NCBI RefSeq assembly: GCF_000429325.1
Contig: NZ_KE386885.1
Span: forward strand, 1-64,000
DNA: 64,000 nucleotides
Source: Fundidesulfovibrio putealis DSM 16056
GTDB taxonomy: Bacteria; Desulfobacterota; Desulfovibrionia; Desulfovibrionales; Desulfovibrionaceae
Reading direction: 5' to 3'
Shown: in pieces, positions 33,811 to 42,498 of the stretch
Layout of the letters: every line of letters begins with the position of its first letter
Position numbering within the stretch: position 1 is the stretch's first letter
Made by a program: the position numbers and the translations under genes
Notes under the pieces: generated by a model
What the model was told of the DNA's origin: nothing
The model's input: the letters and a program-made list of their open reading frames with translations, nothing else
Database searches by the model: none

Positions 33811-34269
33811 CTAGAGAATCTGGATGCGCCGACAGCGGGCCTCGTGGCATTCCTTGGGCAGGGATATCTCCAGCAGGCCGTTCTTGAACACGGCTCCCAC
33901 GGAGCTGCGGTCCACGCCCTTGGGCAGCACGAAGCGCCGGGCAAAGGGGCCGTAGGACCGCTCCAGCGAATGGTACACGGCTTCGGCCTCGCCCTCGCAC
34001 CCTTTGGCGAAGCGGCGCTCCCCGTAGACCCACAAGGTGCGGGTCTTGACCTCCACGGCCACGTCCTCGCGCTCAACGCCGGGCAGTTCAACGGTGATGA
34101 CGTAGGCGTCTGCGGTCTCCAGAACATCGGCGGCTGGCGCCCAGAAATACGCCTTCTCGCTCACGCCGCTTGGGGCGCGGCCCCTGCGGGCGGCCTCGGA
34201 CATGACCCGTTCCACTTCGGCCTTCATGTCCGCCAGCCCCATCCAGGGATTCCAGTTCAGCTTGGCCAT
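33811..34269 (-). CDS. Small heat-shock protein, Hsp20/alpha-crystallin family
   Basis: 152 residues. A variable N-terminus (MAKLNWNPWMGLADMKAEVERVM) is followed by an alpha-crystallin domain from about residue 45 to 145: ADVLETADAYVITVELPGVEREDVAVEV and the late GAVFKNGLLEISLPKE, the conserved G-x-L and I/V motifs that assemble oligomers. It holds unfolded proteins without ATP. GAGGTGGTGACGC is the ribosome site. A sigma70-like promoter lies at 34314-34341; no CIRCE element was found. It is followed on the same strand by htpX. Confidence 0.92.
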   Translation of the reverse strand: MAKLNWNPWMGLADMKAEVERVMSEAARRGRAPSGVSEKAYFWAPAADVLETADAYVITVELPGVEREDVAVEVKTRTLWVYGERRFAKGCEGEAEAVYHSLERSYGPFARRFVLPKGVDRSSVGAVFKNGLLEISLPKECHEARCRRIQIL

Positions 34270-34313
34270 GCGTCACCACCTCGATCCATATGGGGATTCA
34301 TCAGCATTCAGGG

Positions 34314-34341
34314 TATTTAACCAGAGCGCGCCCCATGTCAA
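34314..34341 (-). promoter_or_regulatory. Promoter candidate for hsp20
   Basis: On the minus strand TTGACA (34336-34341) and TAAATA (34314-34319) are 16 bp apart, giving a leader of roughly 35-40 nt. Confidence 0.55.
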
Positions 34342-34344
34342 GCA

Positions 34345-34548
34345 TCAGGATTTGGCCTGGCGCTCTCCGGCCTGCCAGCGGGAAAGCTCCACGGCTTCCT
34401 CGATGAGCATGATGGGGATGTCTTCCCGGATGGGATAGACCACGGCGCACTTGGCGCAGACCAGGCCGTCGCCTTCGGGGGTGAGGGCGATGTCCGACTT
34501 GCATTTGGGACAGGCCAGGATTTCCAGCAGTTCAGGGGCGATTGGCAT
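34345..34548 (-). CDS. Trm112-like zinc-ribbon protein
   Basis: 67 residues, MPIAPELLEILACPKCKSDI, then GDGLVCAKCAVVYPIREDIPIMLIEEA. Two CPxC/CxxC pairs (about residues 13-16 and 32-35) form a zinc ribbon, and the I-R-E-D-I-P-I-M-L-x-E-E-A ending is typical of bacterial YcaR/Trm112 proteins. Eukaryotic and archaeal Trm112 activates methyltransferases; the role in bacteria is less certain. ACGGAGGCTCGC precedes the ATG at 34548, so the upstream 18 codons are excluded. Confidence 0.88.
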   Translation of the reverse strand: MPIAPELLEILACPKCKSDIALTPEGDGLVCAKCAVVYPIREDIPIMLIEEAVELSRWQAGERQAKS

Positions 34549-34648
34549 GCGAGCCTCCGTTTCGTTTGTGGATGTCATACGCGAGCTTGGCCCGCGCCTC
34601 AAGGCTTGCGTTGACGCTCGCGCCGATTGCCCCTACCCTTCCTGAACA

Positions 34649-35506
34649 ATGACAATCATCGACCTGCACACCCATTCCAACGCGTCAGACGGCGAAATGG
34701 CCCCCGCCGAGGTCGTCCGGCTGGCCGCGAAGGCCGGTCTGGCCGCCGTGGCCCTCACCGACCACGACACCCTGGACGGCCTGGAACCGGCCCTGGCCGC
34801 CGGGGTGGAACATGGCATCGAGGTGATCCCCGGCTGCGAGCTCTCCGTGGTGGACGGCTCGCGCGAATTGCACATCCTGGGGCTGTGGGTCCGCCCCGGC
34901 GACGGGGAGCTTGAGAACATCCTGGAGTATCTGCGCGACGGCCGCGAGGAGCGCAACCGCATCATCGTGGACAAGCTGACCAAACAGGGCATCGCCATCG
35001 AGTACGAGCAGGTGCTGGATCTGGCCCAGGGCACGGTGGGCAGGCCGCACATCGCGAAAATCCTGGTGGAGCGCGGCATCGTGCGCACCTACGACGCGGC
35101 GTTCAAGCGCTTCCTCGGCCGCCAGGGCAGCGCCTTCGCGCCCAAGCGCGAGCTGGAACTGGGCACGGCGGTGGCAGCGCTGCGGGCAGTTGGAGCCACG
35201 GTGGCCCTGGCCCACCCGTACCTGCTGGGCGAGAACGGCAAGAAGCTGGAAGACCTGGTGCGCGGCTACAAGGAGCTCGGCGTGGACGCCATTGAGGCGC
35301 ACTACACCGAGCACTCCGACCAGAAGACCAGGGAGTTCCTGGAACTGGCCCGCCGCCTGGACATGGGCGTGTGCGGCGGCTCGGACTACCACGGGGCCAT
35401 CAAGCCCGGCATCAAGCTGGGCGTGGGCAAGGGCAGGCTGGCCGTGCCCGTGGCCGTGCTGGACGCCCTGAAGGACAGACGCCGGTCGCAGGGGCTGTGG
35501 GCCTGA
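34649..35506 (+). CDS. PHP-domain phosphoesterase (RNase AM/YciV-like)
   Basis: 285 residues. The PHP metal motifs are visible: DLHTHSNASDG (residues 5-15), ALTDHDTLDGL (about 37-47), IPGCELSV with the metal-binding glutamate (about 60), and later AHPYLL and GGSDYHG near the C-terminus. This pattern and length match RnpM/YciV-type proteins, which act on nucleoside 3',5'-bisphosphates or as 5'-3' exoribonucleases; the substrate is not decided by sequence. It starts 100 bp after the divergent Trm112-like gene, without a strong ribosome site. It is followed by an RNA-binding protein gene. Confidence 0.87.
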   Translation: MTIIDLHTHSNASDGEMAPAEVVRLAAKAGLAAVALTDHDTLDGLEPALAAGVEHGIEVIPGCELSVVDGSRELHILGLWVRPGDGELENILEYLRDGREERNRIIVDKLTKQGIAIEYEQVLDLAQGTVGRPHIAKILVERGIVRTYDAAFKRFLGRQGSAFAPKRELELGTAVAALRAVGATVALAHPYLLGENGKKLEDLVRGYKELGVDAIEAHYTEHSDQKTREFLELARRLDMGVCGGSDYHGAIKPGIKLGVGKGRLAVPVAVLDALKDRRRSQGLWA

Positions 35507-35599
35507 ACCGCGCAGGGCGCTCCCGAATCGTCAAACATCCTTCACTGCATCTCAATATCCGCGAGCTACCAAACCTCCCTACACTCTGAGGGAGGCGTC

Positions 35600-35869
35600 A
35601 TGCTGCACACGTTTTTCCTGGGCAACCTGCCCTACCAGACCGACGAGGACATGATCCGCGAACTGTTTCGCCCTTACGGGACCGTGGACGCCGTCAACCT
35701 GGTGGGCGACCGCAAGAACGGCGTGTTCCGGGGCTTCGGGTTCCTGAAGATCGACACCCCCGACCCACAAGCCATCATCGCCAACCTGGACAACATGCCC
35801 CTGGGGCAGCAGCGGCTCATCGTGCAGGAGCTGCACAACACCGACGTGACCAGACCCGCCGCCGAGTAA
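35600..35869 (+). CDS. Single-RRM RNA-binding protein
   Basis: 89 residues forming one RRM domain. RNP2 is FFLGNLP (residues 5-11) and RNP1 is FRGFGFLKI (about residues 45-53), with the aromatic residues that stack on RNA. Small glycine-poor RRM proteins of this kind occur in cyanobacteria and Deltaproteobacteria, where they bind single-stranded RNA; their targets are mostly unknown. GAGGGAGGCGTC gives a strong ribosome site. A clear terminator follows, so it is a short unit on its own or with the PHP gene. Confidence 0.9.
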   Translation: MLHTFFLGNLPYQTDEDMIRELFRPYGTVDAVNLVGDRKNGVFRGFGFLKIDTPDPQAIIANLDNMPLGQQRLIVQELHNTDVTRPAAE

Positions 35870-35886
35870 CGCAGCCCCGGAATGCA

Positions 35887-35918
35887 AAAGGGCGCGGACC
35901 TGCGCCCGCGCCCTTTTT
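35887..35918 (+). terminator. Terminator after the RRM gene
   Basis: An 11-bp perfect stem AAAGGGCGCGG / CCGCGCCCTTT with an 8-nt loop and a T-run. Confidence 0.88.
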
Positions 35919-35968
35919 GCGTTGTAATTGCCGCCCTAGCTGCCCGTTGAAGAAGTCGATTCTTGCCG

Positions 35969-36085
35969 CCTGTTCAAAAACCTCGCTGGCAAGGCGCAGG
36001 AAAAAGTCAAGCCCGATGCGTATTTGGCATACGTGAGGGTTTGGCTTTTTCCATGCAACGCAGCCAGCGAGGATTTTTCAACAGG
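35969..36085. repeat. 117-nt long imperfect palindrome
   Basis: The left arm (CCTGTTCAAAAACCTCGCTGGC at its outer end, given here as its first 20-odd bases) is mirrored by GCCAGCGAGG-ATTTTTCAACAGG on the right. The arms stay paired almost throughout, via GGAAAAAG / CTTTTTCC, to a centre GCGTATTTGGCATACG. It ends 3 nt before the stop of the flavo-iron-sulfur gene. It could be a terminator, but is far longer than needed; a mobile palindromic repeat is likelier. Confidence 0.75.
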
Positions 36086-36088
36086 CTG

Positions 36089-39055
36089 CTAGCGCAGCAG
36101 GTTGGCCACGAACTTCACCCCGCGCTGCTTGTGCGCGCAGGACGGGCAGAGCTCCTGGTCCATGCGCGCGCTCGAGGCCAGCTGCTCGCCCATGCGCTGG
36201 CGCAGGTGCTCCAGGTACTGTTCGGCGGGCAGGGGTTCGCCGCACTCCGCGCAATGCGGCGTATGGATCTCGCTGATGGCGTGGCCGGTGAAGGCGATGG
36301 CCGTCTCGCCCTTTTCCAGCACGAGGCGCATGGCCCCGGTGGGGCAGATGCGGGTGCAGGCCCCGCAGCCCACGCACTTCTCCGTGGGGCGGTCGAAATC
36401 CTCGAAAACAAGACGTCCGCCCACATCCTTGAAGCGCAGGGCGTCGCCCCCCGCCTCCGAACACACCAGCTGGCACAGGCCGCAGCCGATGCACACGTCG
36501 CAGCGCAGGCAACGCCGGGCCTCGGTCTCGGCCATGTCCTGGGTCAGGCCCAGCTCCACCTGGTCGAAGTTCAGGGCGCGCGCCGCCACCGTCATCATGG
36601 GGATTTCCGGTCGCACGTGCTCGGACCAGCCGCACCCGTGGGAGGAGCACAACAGTTCCTGCTCCCAGCGGGGTTTGGGCTCCACGCTGGCCGGGTCGAA
36701 AGGCTGGCCGGTCAGGAAGGCGTCGATGGCGTAGGCGGCACGCTTGCCATCGCGGATGGCCTCCACCACTGTGGCCGGTCCCTGGGCCGCGTCGCCGCCC
36801 GCGAACACGCCGGGGCGGTCCGTGGCCAGGGTGGCGGGGTCGATCTGGATGGTCTTCCACTTGGTCAGGCAGACGTCGCCCAGGGTGCCGTCGCTGCCCT
36901 GGCTGAAGGATTCGTCGCAGAACTGGCCGATGGCGGAGATGATCATGTCGCAGGCGATCACCCGCTCGGACCCGGCCTTGGGCTCCGGGCGGCGGCGGCC
37001 AGAGGAGTCGGGTTCTCCCAGGGCCATGGTGACCACCTCCATGCCGGTGAGCTTGCCGCCCTCGCCTTCCAGGCGCGTGGGCGCGGCCAGGAAGGTGAAG
37101 TGCACGCCCTCGTGTTCGGCCTCCTCCACTTCCTCTGGCGCGGCGGGCATCTCGGTGCGCGAGCGCCGATAGACCACGCGCACTTCCTCGGCCCCCAGTC
37201 GGATGGCCGTGCGGGCGCAGTCCATGGCGGTGTTGCCGCCGCCGACCACCACCACCTTGCGGCCCACGGCGGGCTTGCGGCCAAGGCCCAGCTCCACCAG
37301 GAACTCCGTGCCGGAGACCACCCCGGCCAGGATGCGCTCGCCCTCCAGGCCCAAGGCCCGGCTGGTCCACGCGCCAAGGCCCAGGAACACCGCCTCGAAA
37401 CCCTGCGCGGCCAGGTCGTCCAGGGTGTAGTCGCGCCCCAGGGCCTTGTTCAGCACTACCTCCACGCCGTTGCCGGTCACGGTGGCGATCTCGGCGTCCA
37501 GGATGGCCTTGGGCAGGCGGTACTCGGGGATGCCGTAGCGCATCATGCCGCCGAGCGCGGGCATGGCCTCGAAGAGCGTCACTCCGTGCCCCTGCATGCC
37601 CAGGTACGACGCGCAGGCCAATCCGGCCGGGCCGCCGCCCACCACGGCTACGCGTTTCCCCGAGGCCGGAGCCTTCTGGCACACCGGGGGATAGCCGCCG
37701 GTGGCCTCCATCACGGCCCTGGTGGACACGGCCTTCATGGCCCGGATGTGGATGGGCTTGTCCACCTTGCCGCGCAGGCAGACCTTCTCGCAGGGGGCCG
37801 GGCAGATCAGGCCGCAGGCGTAGGGCAGCGGGTTGTCGCGCACCATGATGGACACGGCCTTGGAGTGCTCGCCCCGCCCCGTGAGGGACAAAAAGTTGGG
37901 GATGTCGATGCCTGCGGGGCAGCGTTCCTGACAGGGGGCCACGCGCCTGCCCCGGCAGGCTCCGGGGGTGCAGTTGCCCGCCGCGTGGTCGATCCATTGG
38001 GCGGAAAAGGACGCAAGCGAGCTGCGAAGCGTCCTGGCCGCCGCGAGCCCCGCCTCTTCCAGCAGATGCGCCGCCTGTTCCAGCTCGATCAGCTGTTCGG
38101 GGCCGCCGCGCCCCAGGGCAAGCTCCGTGGCCAGCCGGGCTGCGCGCGCCAGAAGCCCGCGATGGGGATGGCCTTCGCGCACCGCCGCCATGCGCCAGTG
38201 CTGGTACAGGGCCTGGCGGGCGAGATCCACCGGGCACTCCTTCGCGCCGATGGCCCGCACGCGGCTCACGCCCGGATTAAGCCCCAGCCCGTCCATGAGC
38301 TCCGGGTCCAGGGGCAAGGGGGCTCCTGCAGCCGAGAAACCGGAAAGTCCTTCGTCCAACGCAAGATCGCCGGTCTCTCCCAGAGCCTGGGCCAGATCGG
38401 CCCCCAGGGGGACCTCCACGGGCTTCTGGCCGTGCAGCAGAAATCCGGCGCGCGCGGCGTCCGCGCCGCAGGCTGCCGCCGAGGGCATCCGGCACCAGGC
38501 CCGAAGCCCCAGCCGCAGCTCAGAGGGGTCCAGGCAGGGGACGCCATACTCCGGCGATCCCGGCTCCGAGGCCACGATGAGCACGAGCCCGGAGCGTGAT
38601 ACGCCCGGCAGGCTGCGCGCCTGCTCCAGCCGCTCGGACAGTTCGCGGCCAAGGGCCTCGCGCCCCGGCGAGACCAGGATGCGCACCTGGCGTCTGCCCA
38701 GGGCCAGCCCGGCCAGGGTAAGAGCTTCCAGCAGCGCGAAGGGGACCGAGCGCAGCAGGTATTCCGGAAGCGGGTCTCCCTGGCAGGCATCGCGCGCGTC
38801 CACGACCAACATTCCCGAGCCCGCCTTCTGGACGCCAAGCGCCATGAACACGGGCCAGCAGGGCGCGCGGTCGTCCCGAAGGCCGCTTGCGCGCAGGGCC
38901 ACGGCCAGCGCAGTGCGCGACAGTGCCTCGGAGCCGGACAGCGCGGAGAACCCTCCGGCGTCGAGGTAAACCTGGAGATCGGCTCCGGCGCGCGACTCGC
39001 ACATGGTCAGAAAGGATGCCTGCGCGCAGGCGGAAGTGTTCCGTATATCGGACAT
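36089..39055 (-). CDS. Large FAD/iron-sulfur oxidoreductase: NuoF-like region + GltD-like core + ferredoxin domain
   Basis: About 988 residues. Residues ~25-340 look like a degenerate NuoF (NADH/FMN) module: EYLLRSVPFALLEALTLAGLALG aligns in pattern, but the glycine-rich FMN loop and the cluster cysteines are missing. Residues ~360-830 are a GltD-like (glutamate synthase small subunit) core with CTPGACRGRRVAPCQERCPAG, the FAD motif VAVVGGGPAGLACA, the NADPH motif VVVVGGGNTAMDCA, and GVFAGGDAAQGPATVVEAI. Residues ~870-950 carry two [4Fe-4S] motifs (CDVCIGCGLCQLVC, CVGCGACTRICP), then a CxxC-rich tail. It could shuttle electrons between NAD(P)H and ferredoxin; no GltB partner is adjacent. The ATG at 39055 follows GGGGGG; 39088 is an alternative. 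Confidence 0.8.
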   Translation of the reverse strand: MSDIRNTSACAQASFLTMCESRAGADLQVYLDAGGFSALSGSEALSRTALAVALRASGLRDDRAPCWPVFMALGVQKAGSGMLVVDARDACQGDPLPEYLLRSVPFALLEALTLAGLALGRRQVRILVSPGREALGRELSERLEQARSLPGVSRSGLVLIVASEPGSPEYGVPCLDPSELRLGLRAWCRMPSAAACGADAARAGFLLHGQKPVEVPLGADLAQALGETGDLALDEGLSGFSAAGAPLPLDPELMDGLGLNPGVSRVRAIGAKECPVDLARQALYQHWRMAAVREGHPHRGLLARAARLATELALGRGGPEQLIELEQAAHLLEEAGLAAARTLRSSLASFSAQWIDHAAGNCTPGACRGRRVAPCQERCPAGIDIPNFLSLTGRGEHSKAVSIMVRDNPLPYACGLICPAPCEKVCLRGKVDKPIHIRAMKAVSTRAVMEATGGYPPVCQKAPASGKRVAVVGGGPAGLACASYLGMQGHGVTLFEAMPALGGMMRYGIPEYRLPKAILDAEIATVTGNGVEVVLNKALGRDYTLDDLAAQGFEAVFLGLGAWTSRALGLEGERILAGVVSGTEFLVELGLGRKPAVGRKVVVVGGGNTAMDCARTAIRLGAEEVRVVYRRSRTEMPAAPEEVEEAEHEGVHFTFLAAPTRLEGEGGKLTGMEVVTMALGEPDSSGRRRPEPKAGSERVIACDMIISAIGQFCDESFSQGSDGTLGDVCLTKWKTIQIDPATLATDRPGVFAGGDAAQGPATVVEAIRDGKRAAYAIDAFLTGQPFDPASVEPKPRWEQELLCSSHGCGWSEHVRPEIPMMTVAARALNFDQVELGLTQDMAETEARRCLRCDVCIGCGLCQLVCSEAGGDALRFKDVGGRLVFEDFDRPTEKCVGCGACTRICPTGAMRLVLEKGETAIAFTGHAISEIHTPHCAECGEPLPAEQYLEHLRQRMGEQLASSARMDQELCPSCAHKQRGVKFVANLLR

Positions 39056-39243
39056 GAAACCCCCCGGGGATGGTAGTTCTTTCGACATGTCAAGCGGATG
39101 CTGCTCCGGGAGCGGTCGGCGTCAATCGGGGGAGGACCGATCGGCGTCGCCGTTTCCGGGCATGGCGGCTGGCTGGCAATCAAGGCGGTATCGGCAGGCC
39201 TGCGCGCGTCGCGCCCGGGCCGGTCCTTTCCATCTGTCCGGTT

Positions 39244-40275
39244 TCAGCGCTTGTGGAACGCCACCCGGTTTCTTCCACCCTGCTTGGCCTGGTACAGGGC
39301 CTCGTCAGCGGCGTTGACCAGCCGCTGCTCCAGCATGTCGCTCCATTCGTCTTCCAGGCAGGCCACGCCCAGGCTGATGGTCAGCTTGACGCCGGATTCG
39401 AGAATCTCTCCGTCCACGTCGCGGATGACGAAGTCGTAGTTCTCCACGCGCATGCGGATATGCTCGGCCAGGGACATGGCCTGCTTGAGGGCCATGCCCT
39501 GGGCGATGACGGTGAACTCCTCGCCGCCGTAGCGGGCCGAGAAGATCTGGCCGCCCCGCTCCACCACCTGGCGCTGGCATTCGCGGATGACCGAGCCCAC
39601 GGCGCTCAGGGCCTGGTCGCCCACCAGATGGCCGTGGCGGTCATTGAAAATCTTGAAGTGGTCCACGTCGGCCATGATGACGCACATGGGCCTTCCCGAC
39701 CCGCGCGCCTGCCCCACGGCCTTGGCCAGCGCGTCCTCGAAGGCCCGGCGGTTGGAGAGGCCGGTCAGGGAGTCGGTGTAGCTCAGCTGTTCCAGCTTCT
39801 CGGCGTCCTGCTCCATCAGGCGGATGACGTCGTGAAAGCCCTGGCGGATCTCGCTCAGCATGGCCTCAAGGTCCTTGCCGCCCTGCACTGTGGCCACGGT
39901 GGTCGTTTCCAGCTGCTGGATGTCGCCCTTGCGCTTGCGCAGGATGCCCCGCGACTCGGAGATGGCGTGGGACAGGTCGTCCAGCGCGTTCTTGAGCTTG
40001 TCGCGCCACGGCCCGGAGAGGATCTCCTCGTTTCGCTGCGACATCTCGGAGAAACGCTCCTCGCTCAGGTCGCGGTCCTTCAACACCTCCACGACCAGCT
40101 CCTGCACCTGGCGCTTCTGCTCCGGGGTGTAGATGTCGTAGTCCCTGATGGAGCGCATGAACAGGATGAGCGCGCGCCACTTGGAGTTGCGCGGCACTCC
40201 CAGCTTGTTCATGGTCTCGCAGATGCCGTCGAAACAGTGCTGGGACGCGCCGGATCCGTGAGGGTGCTGATTCAT
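39244..40275 (-). CDS. Diguanylate cyclase with helical N-terminal domain
   Basis: 343 residues. The N-terminal ~180 residues are soluble and helical with coiled-coil character (LKNALDDLSHAISESRGILRKRKGDIQQLE), similar to HemeDGC/TackOD1-less sensor regions that I cannot name. The GGDEF domain begins YTDSLTGLSNRRAFEDAL, carries VDHFKIFNDRHGHLVGDQAL and the active site as RYGGEEF, a fully active form. There is no R-x-x-D I-site before GGEEF, so product inhibition is not expected at that site. It makes c-di-GMP in the cytoplasm. ATG at 40275 rather than TTG at 40281. Confidence 0.9.
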   Translation of the reverse strand: MNQHPHGSGASQHCFDGICETMNKLGVPRNSKWRALILFMRSIRDYDIYTPEQKRQVQELVVEVLKDRDLSEERFSEMSQRNEEILSGPWRDKLKNALDDLSHAISESRGILRKRKGDIQQLETTTVATVQGGKDLEAMLSEIRQGFHDVIRLMEQDAEKLEQLSYTDSLTGLSNRRAFEDALAKAVGQARGSGRPMCVIMADVDHFKIFNDRHGHLVGDQALSAVGSVIRECQRQVVERGGQIFSARYGGEEFTVIAQGMALKQAMSLAEHIRMRVENYDFVIRDVDGEILESGVKLTISLGVACLEDEWSDMLEQRLVNAADEALYQAKQGGRNRVAFHKR

Positions 40276-40328
40276 GCGCAATCAAGTACCGGATACCAGC
40301 TTTGTTGCCAAGCCCTCCGCAGCAATCC

Positions 40329-40898
40329 TCAGCGCCATCCCAGGCGAATTCTGGCCGGGCCGCCCAGGGCCGCCACCACCACATTGCCGGGAGACTCGAT
40401 GCGGGCGGCCTGACCGGCGCGCAACTGCACGTCCCTGCCCTCGGCCGGGCAGGTTATCCAGGCCGCTCCGGCCAGGCATTCCACCGTGGCCGGGAGGGCG
40501 CCGTCCAGGGCCAGGCACTGCCCCTTTTCCAGGGTGGCGCTCATCCGGCCTCCTTCGGTTCCAGGAGAAGCGGAGCCCTGGCCCCACATCGCAGCCAGGA
40601 ACCTGCCAAGCCGCCCGAACAATCCGGCGCGCCGCACCGCGTCCGCCACGTCGTCCAACAATCCCCGGGGCTCCGACGGCCACCGGGAGGGTGTGCTGTC
40701 CTTGGACATGATGTCCTCCTTCTGTTCATTTGCCGACGCTTTTGCCTGCTGCCGGACATTCTCGAGGGTTTCCGGGCTTAAGCCGATATCGCGCATCAGC
40801 CGTTCGCAAAGGCTCCCCCCCAGCGCTTCCAGGTCCATCCTGCGTTCCATGCGGGCCCTGGGTCCGGGCCTTCCCGTGCGTGTCTTCTCCGGAGCCAT
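40329..40898 (-). CDS. DUF2917-like protein with DUF1127-like N-terminal motif
   Basis: 189 residues. The N-terminal part has LGGSLCERLMRDIGLSPETL, similar to the short DUF1127 helix motif. A linker follows, then a C-terminal DUF2917-type beta domain: LEKGQCLALDGALPATVECLAGAAWITCPAEGRDVQLRAGQAARIESPGNVVVAALGG. The two parts are usually found in separate small proteins, so this may be a fusion. Function unknown. AGGAGGCTCCC is a strong ribosome site directly before the ATG. It is divergent from the MocR gene across 94 bp that carry a repeated operator candidate, so the two are probably coregulated. Confidence 0.65.
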   Translation of the reverse strand: MAPEKTRTGRPGPRARMERRMDLEALGGSLCERLMRDIGLSPETLENVRQQAKASANEQKEDIMSKDSTPSRWPSEPRGLLDDVADAVRRAGLFGRLGRFLAAMWGQGSASPGTEGGRMSATLEKGQCLALDGALPATVECLAGAAWITCPAEGRDVQLRAGQAARIESPGNVVVAALGGPARIRLGWR

Positions 40899-40945
40899 GG
40901 GAGCCTCCTCGCTTTTTCCTGCTTCTCTTCAACCACTTGATCTGT

Positions 40946-40991
40946 TACCGGTACAGACACAGATTGCATAAAAATCAACCGGAACAGATAC
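40946..40991 (+). promoter_or_regulatory. Direct-repeat operator candidate for the MocR regulator
   Basis: ACCGGTACAGACAC (40947-40960) is repeated as ACCGGAACAGATAC (40978-40991), 12 of 14 identical with a 31-bp period, three helical turns. The first copy also lies in the inverted repeat TCTGT-N7-ACAGA (40941-40957). The second copy abuts the ATG at 40993 where a ribosome site should be. MocR-family proteins are known to bind direct repeats. Confidence 0.6.
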
Positions 40992-40992
40992 C

Positions 40993-42498
40993 ATGCCATC
41001 CGAATCCTTCCGCTACGAGGCCGTGCGCCAGAGCGTCGTGGACCTGATCGAATCCGGCGCGCTGGGACCGGGCGACAAGGCCCCCTCCCTGAGAAACCTC
41101 GCCGCGCGCATGCGGGTGAGCCTGTCCACCGCGTCCCTGGCCTACGGCCAGCTGGAGAGCGAAGGCGTGCTGGAGGCGCGCCCCAAGTCGGGCTTCTTCG
41201 TGCGGGCCGCCCGCGCGGGCCTGCCGCCGCCCAGCGCCCCGGACTGCGAGGCCAAGACGCCCGAACCCCTCAACCGGGCCATGATCATCCACAAGGTGCT
41301 CGCGGACATGTCCCGCCAGGACATGGTGCCGCTTGGCGTTGCGCGCACCGCCGAGAGCCTTTTGCCCCTGGCCCAGCTGAACCGGATTCTGGCCCAGGTG
41401 CTGCGCGACGAGGGCGAAAAAGTGGGCTTTTACGGCTCCGTGCAGGGCCATGAGCCGCTGCGGCGCCAGATCGTGCTGCGCGCCCTGGAGGCCGGCATCG
41501 AGTGCGCCCTGCCCGAGACGCTCATCACCAGCGGGGCCATGGAGGCGCTCTACATCGCGCTGCGCTGCGTGGTGCGCACCGGGGACACGGTGGCCATCGC
41601 CTCGCCCACCTACTATTGCTTCCTGCAACTGCTGGAGAACCTGGGGCTTCGGGTCATCGAGATCCCCTCCCGCCCCGGCGAGGGCGTTCGCCCGGCGGAT
41701 CTGGCCCAGGTGGTGGACCGCTTCCGGGTTTCGGCCTGCGTGCTGACCCCCAACTTCAACAATCCCGACGGCACGCTCATCCCGGACGGGGCCAAGGCCG
41801 AGATCGTGAGCCTCCTGGCCCGCCACGACATCCCCCTCATCGAGGACGACGTGTACGGGGACATCCACTTCGGCCCGGAGCGCCCCAAGTGCAGCAAGGC
41901 CTTCGACCGCAAGGGGCTGGTGCTCACCTGCGCGTCCTTCTCCAAGACCCTCGCGCCGGGCTACCGAGTGGGCTGGCTCCTGCCGGGGCGCTTCATGGAC
42001 AAGGCCCTGGAGGTGAAGGCCACCACCAGCGTGTGCACGGCCACGCCCACCCAGATGGCCATCGCCGAGTACCTGGGGGCCGGGCACTACCACCGCCACC
42101 TGAAGCGCCTGCGCCCTGCGGCCAAGGCCCTGATGCTCTCCATGCACGACCTGGTGGGCCGCCACTTCCCGCCGGGAACCAGGGCCAGCAAGCCGGGCGG
42201 CGGCACGGTGATGTGGGTGGAGCTGCCCGGCAGGGGCGACGGCGTGGAGTTCATGCAGCGCGCCCTGGCCAAGGGCATCACGGCGGCTCCGGGCGCGATC
42301 TTCTCCTCGCAGGGGTGCTTCCGCCATTTCGTGCGCCTGAGCTCCTGCGTGCCCCAAGGCCCGGAGCTGACGCACGCCGTGCAGACGCTTGGGGCCATCG
42401 CCCAGGATTTGCTGGTCAAGGGACATGAGGACCGGATACCAGACCCCTGGGCGGACGATCCAATCGCAATGCCTGAAGTCTCACCCAAGGATTCGTGA
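40993..42498 (+). CDS. MocR-type regulator (GntR helix-turn-helix fused to aminotransferase)
   Basis: 501 residues. Residues 1-75 are a GntR winged helix (LIESGALGPGDKAPSLRNLAARMRVSLSTASLAYGQLESEGVLEARPKSGFFV). Residues ~100-480 are a fold-type I PLP-dependent aminotransferase with TSGAMEALY, NFNNPDG, the aspartate of IEDDVYGD and the PLP-binding lysine in SFSKTLAPGYRVGW. MocR proteins sense PLP or amino-acid derivatives. Start next to a direct repeat that is a good autoregulatory operator. The downstream LysR and CobD-CobQ genes overlap end-to-start, so all three form one operon. Confidence 0.9.
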   Translation: MPSESFRYEAVRQSVVDLIESGALGPGDKAPSLRNLAARMRVSLSTASLAYGQLESEGVLEARPKSGFFVRAARAGLPPPSAPDCEAKTPEPLNRAMIIHKVLADMSRQDMVPLGVARTAESLLPLAQLNRILAQVLRDEGEKVGFYGSVQGHEPLRRQIVLRALEAGIECALPETLITSGAMEALYIALRCVVRTGDTVAIASPTYYCFLQLLENLGLRVIEIPSRPGEGVRPADLAQVVDRFRVSACVLTPNFNNPDGTLIPDGAKAEIVSLLARHDIPLIEDDVYGDIHFGPERPKCSKAFDRKGLVLTCASFSKTLAPGYRVGWLLPGRFMDKALEVKATTSVCTATPTQMAIAEYLGAGHYHRHLKRLRPAAKALMLSMHDLVGRHFPPGTRASKPGGGTVMWVELPGRGDGVEFMQRALAKGITAAPGAIFSSQGCFRHFVRLSSCVPQGPELTHAVQTLGAIAQDLLVKGHEDRIPDPWADDPIAMPEVSPKDS

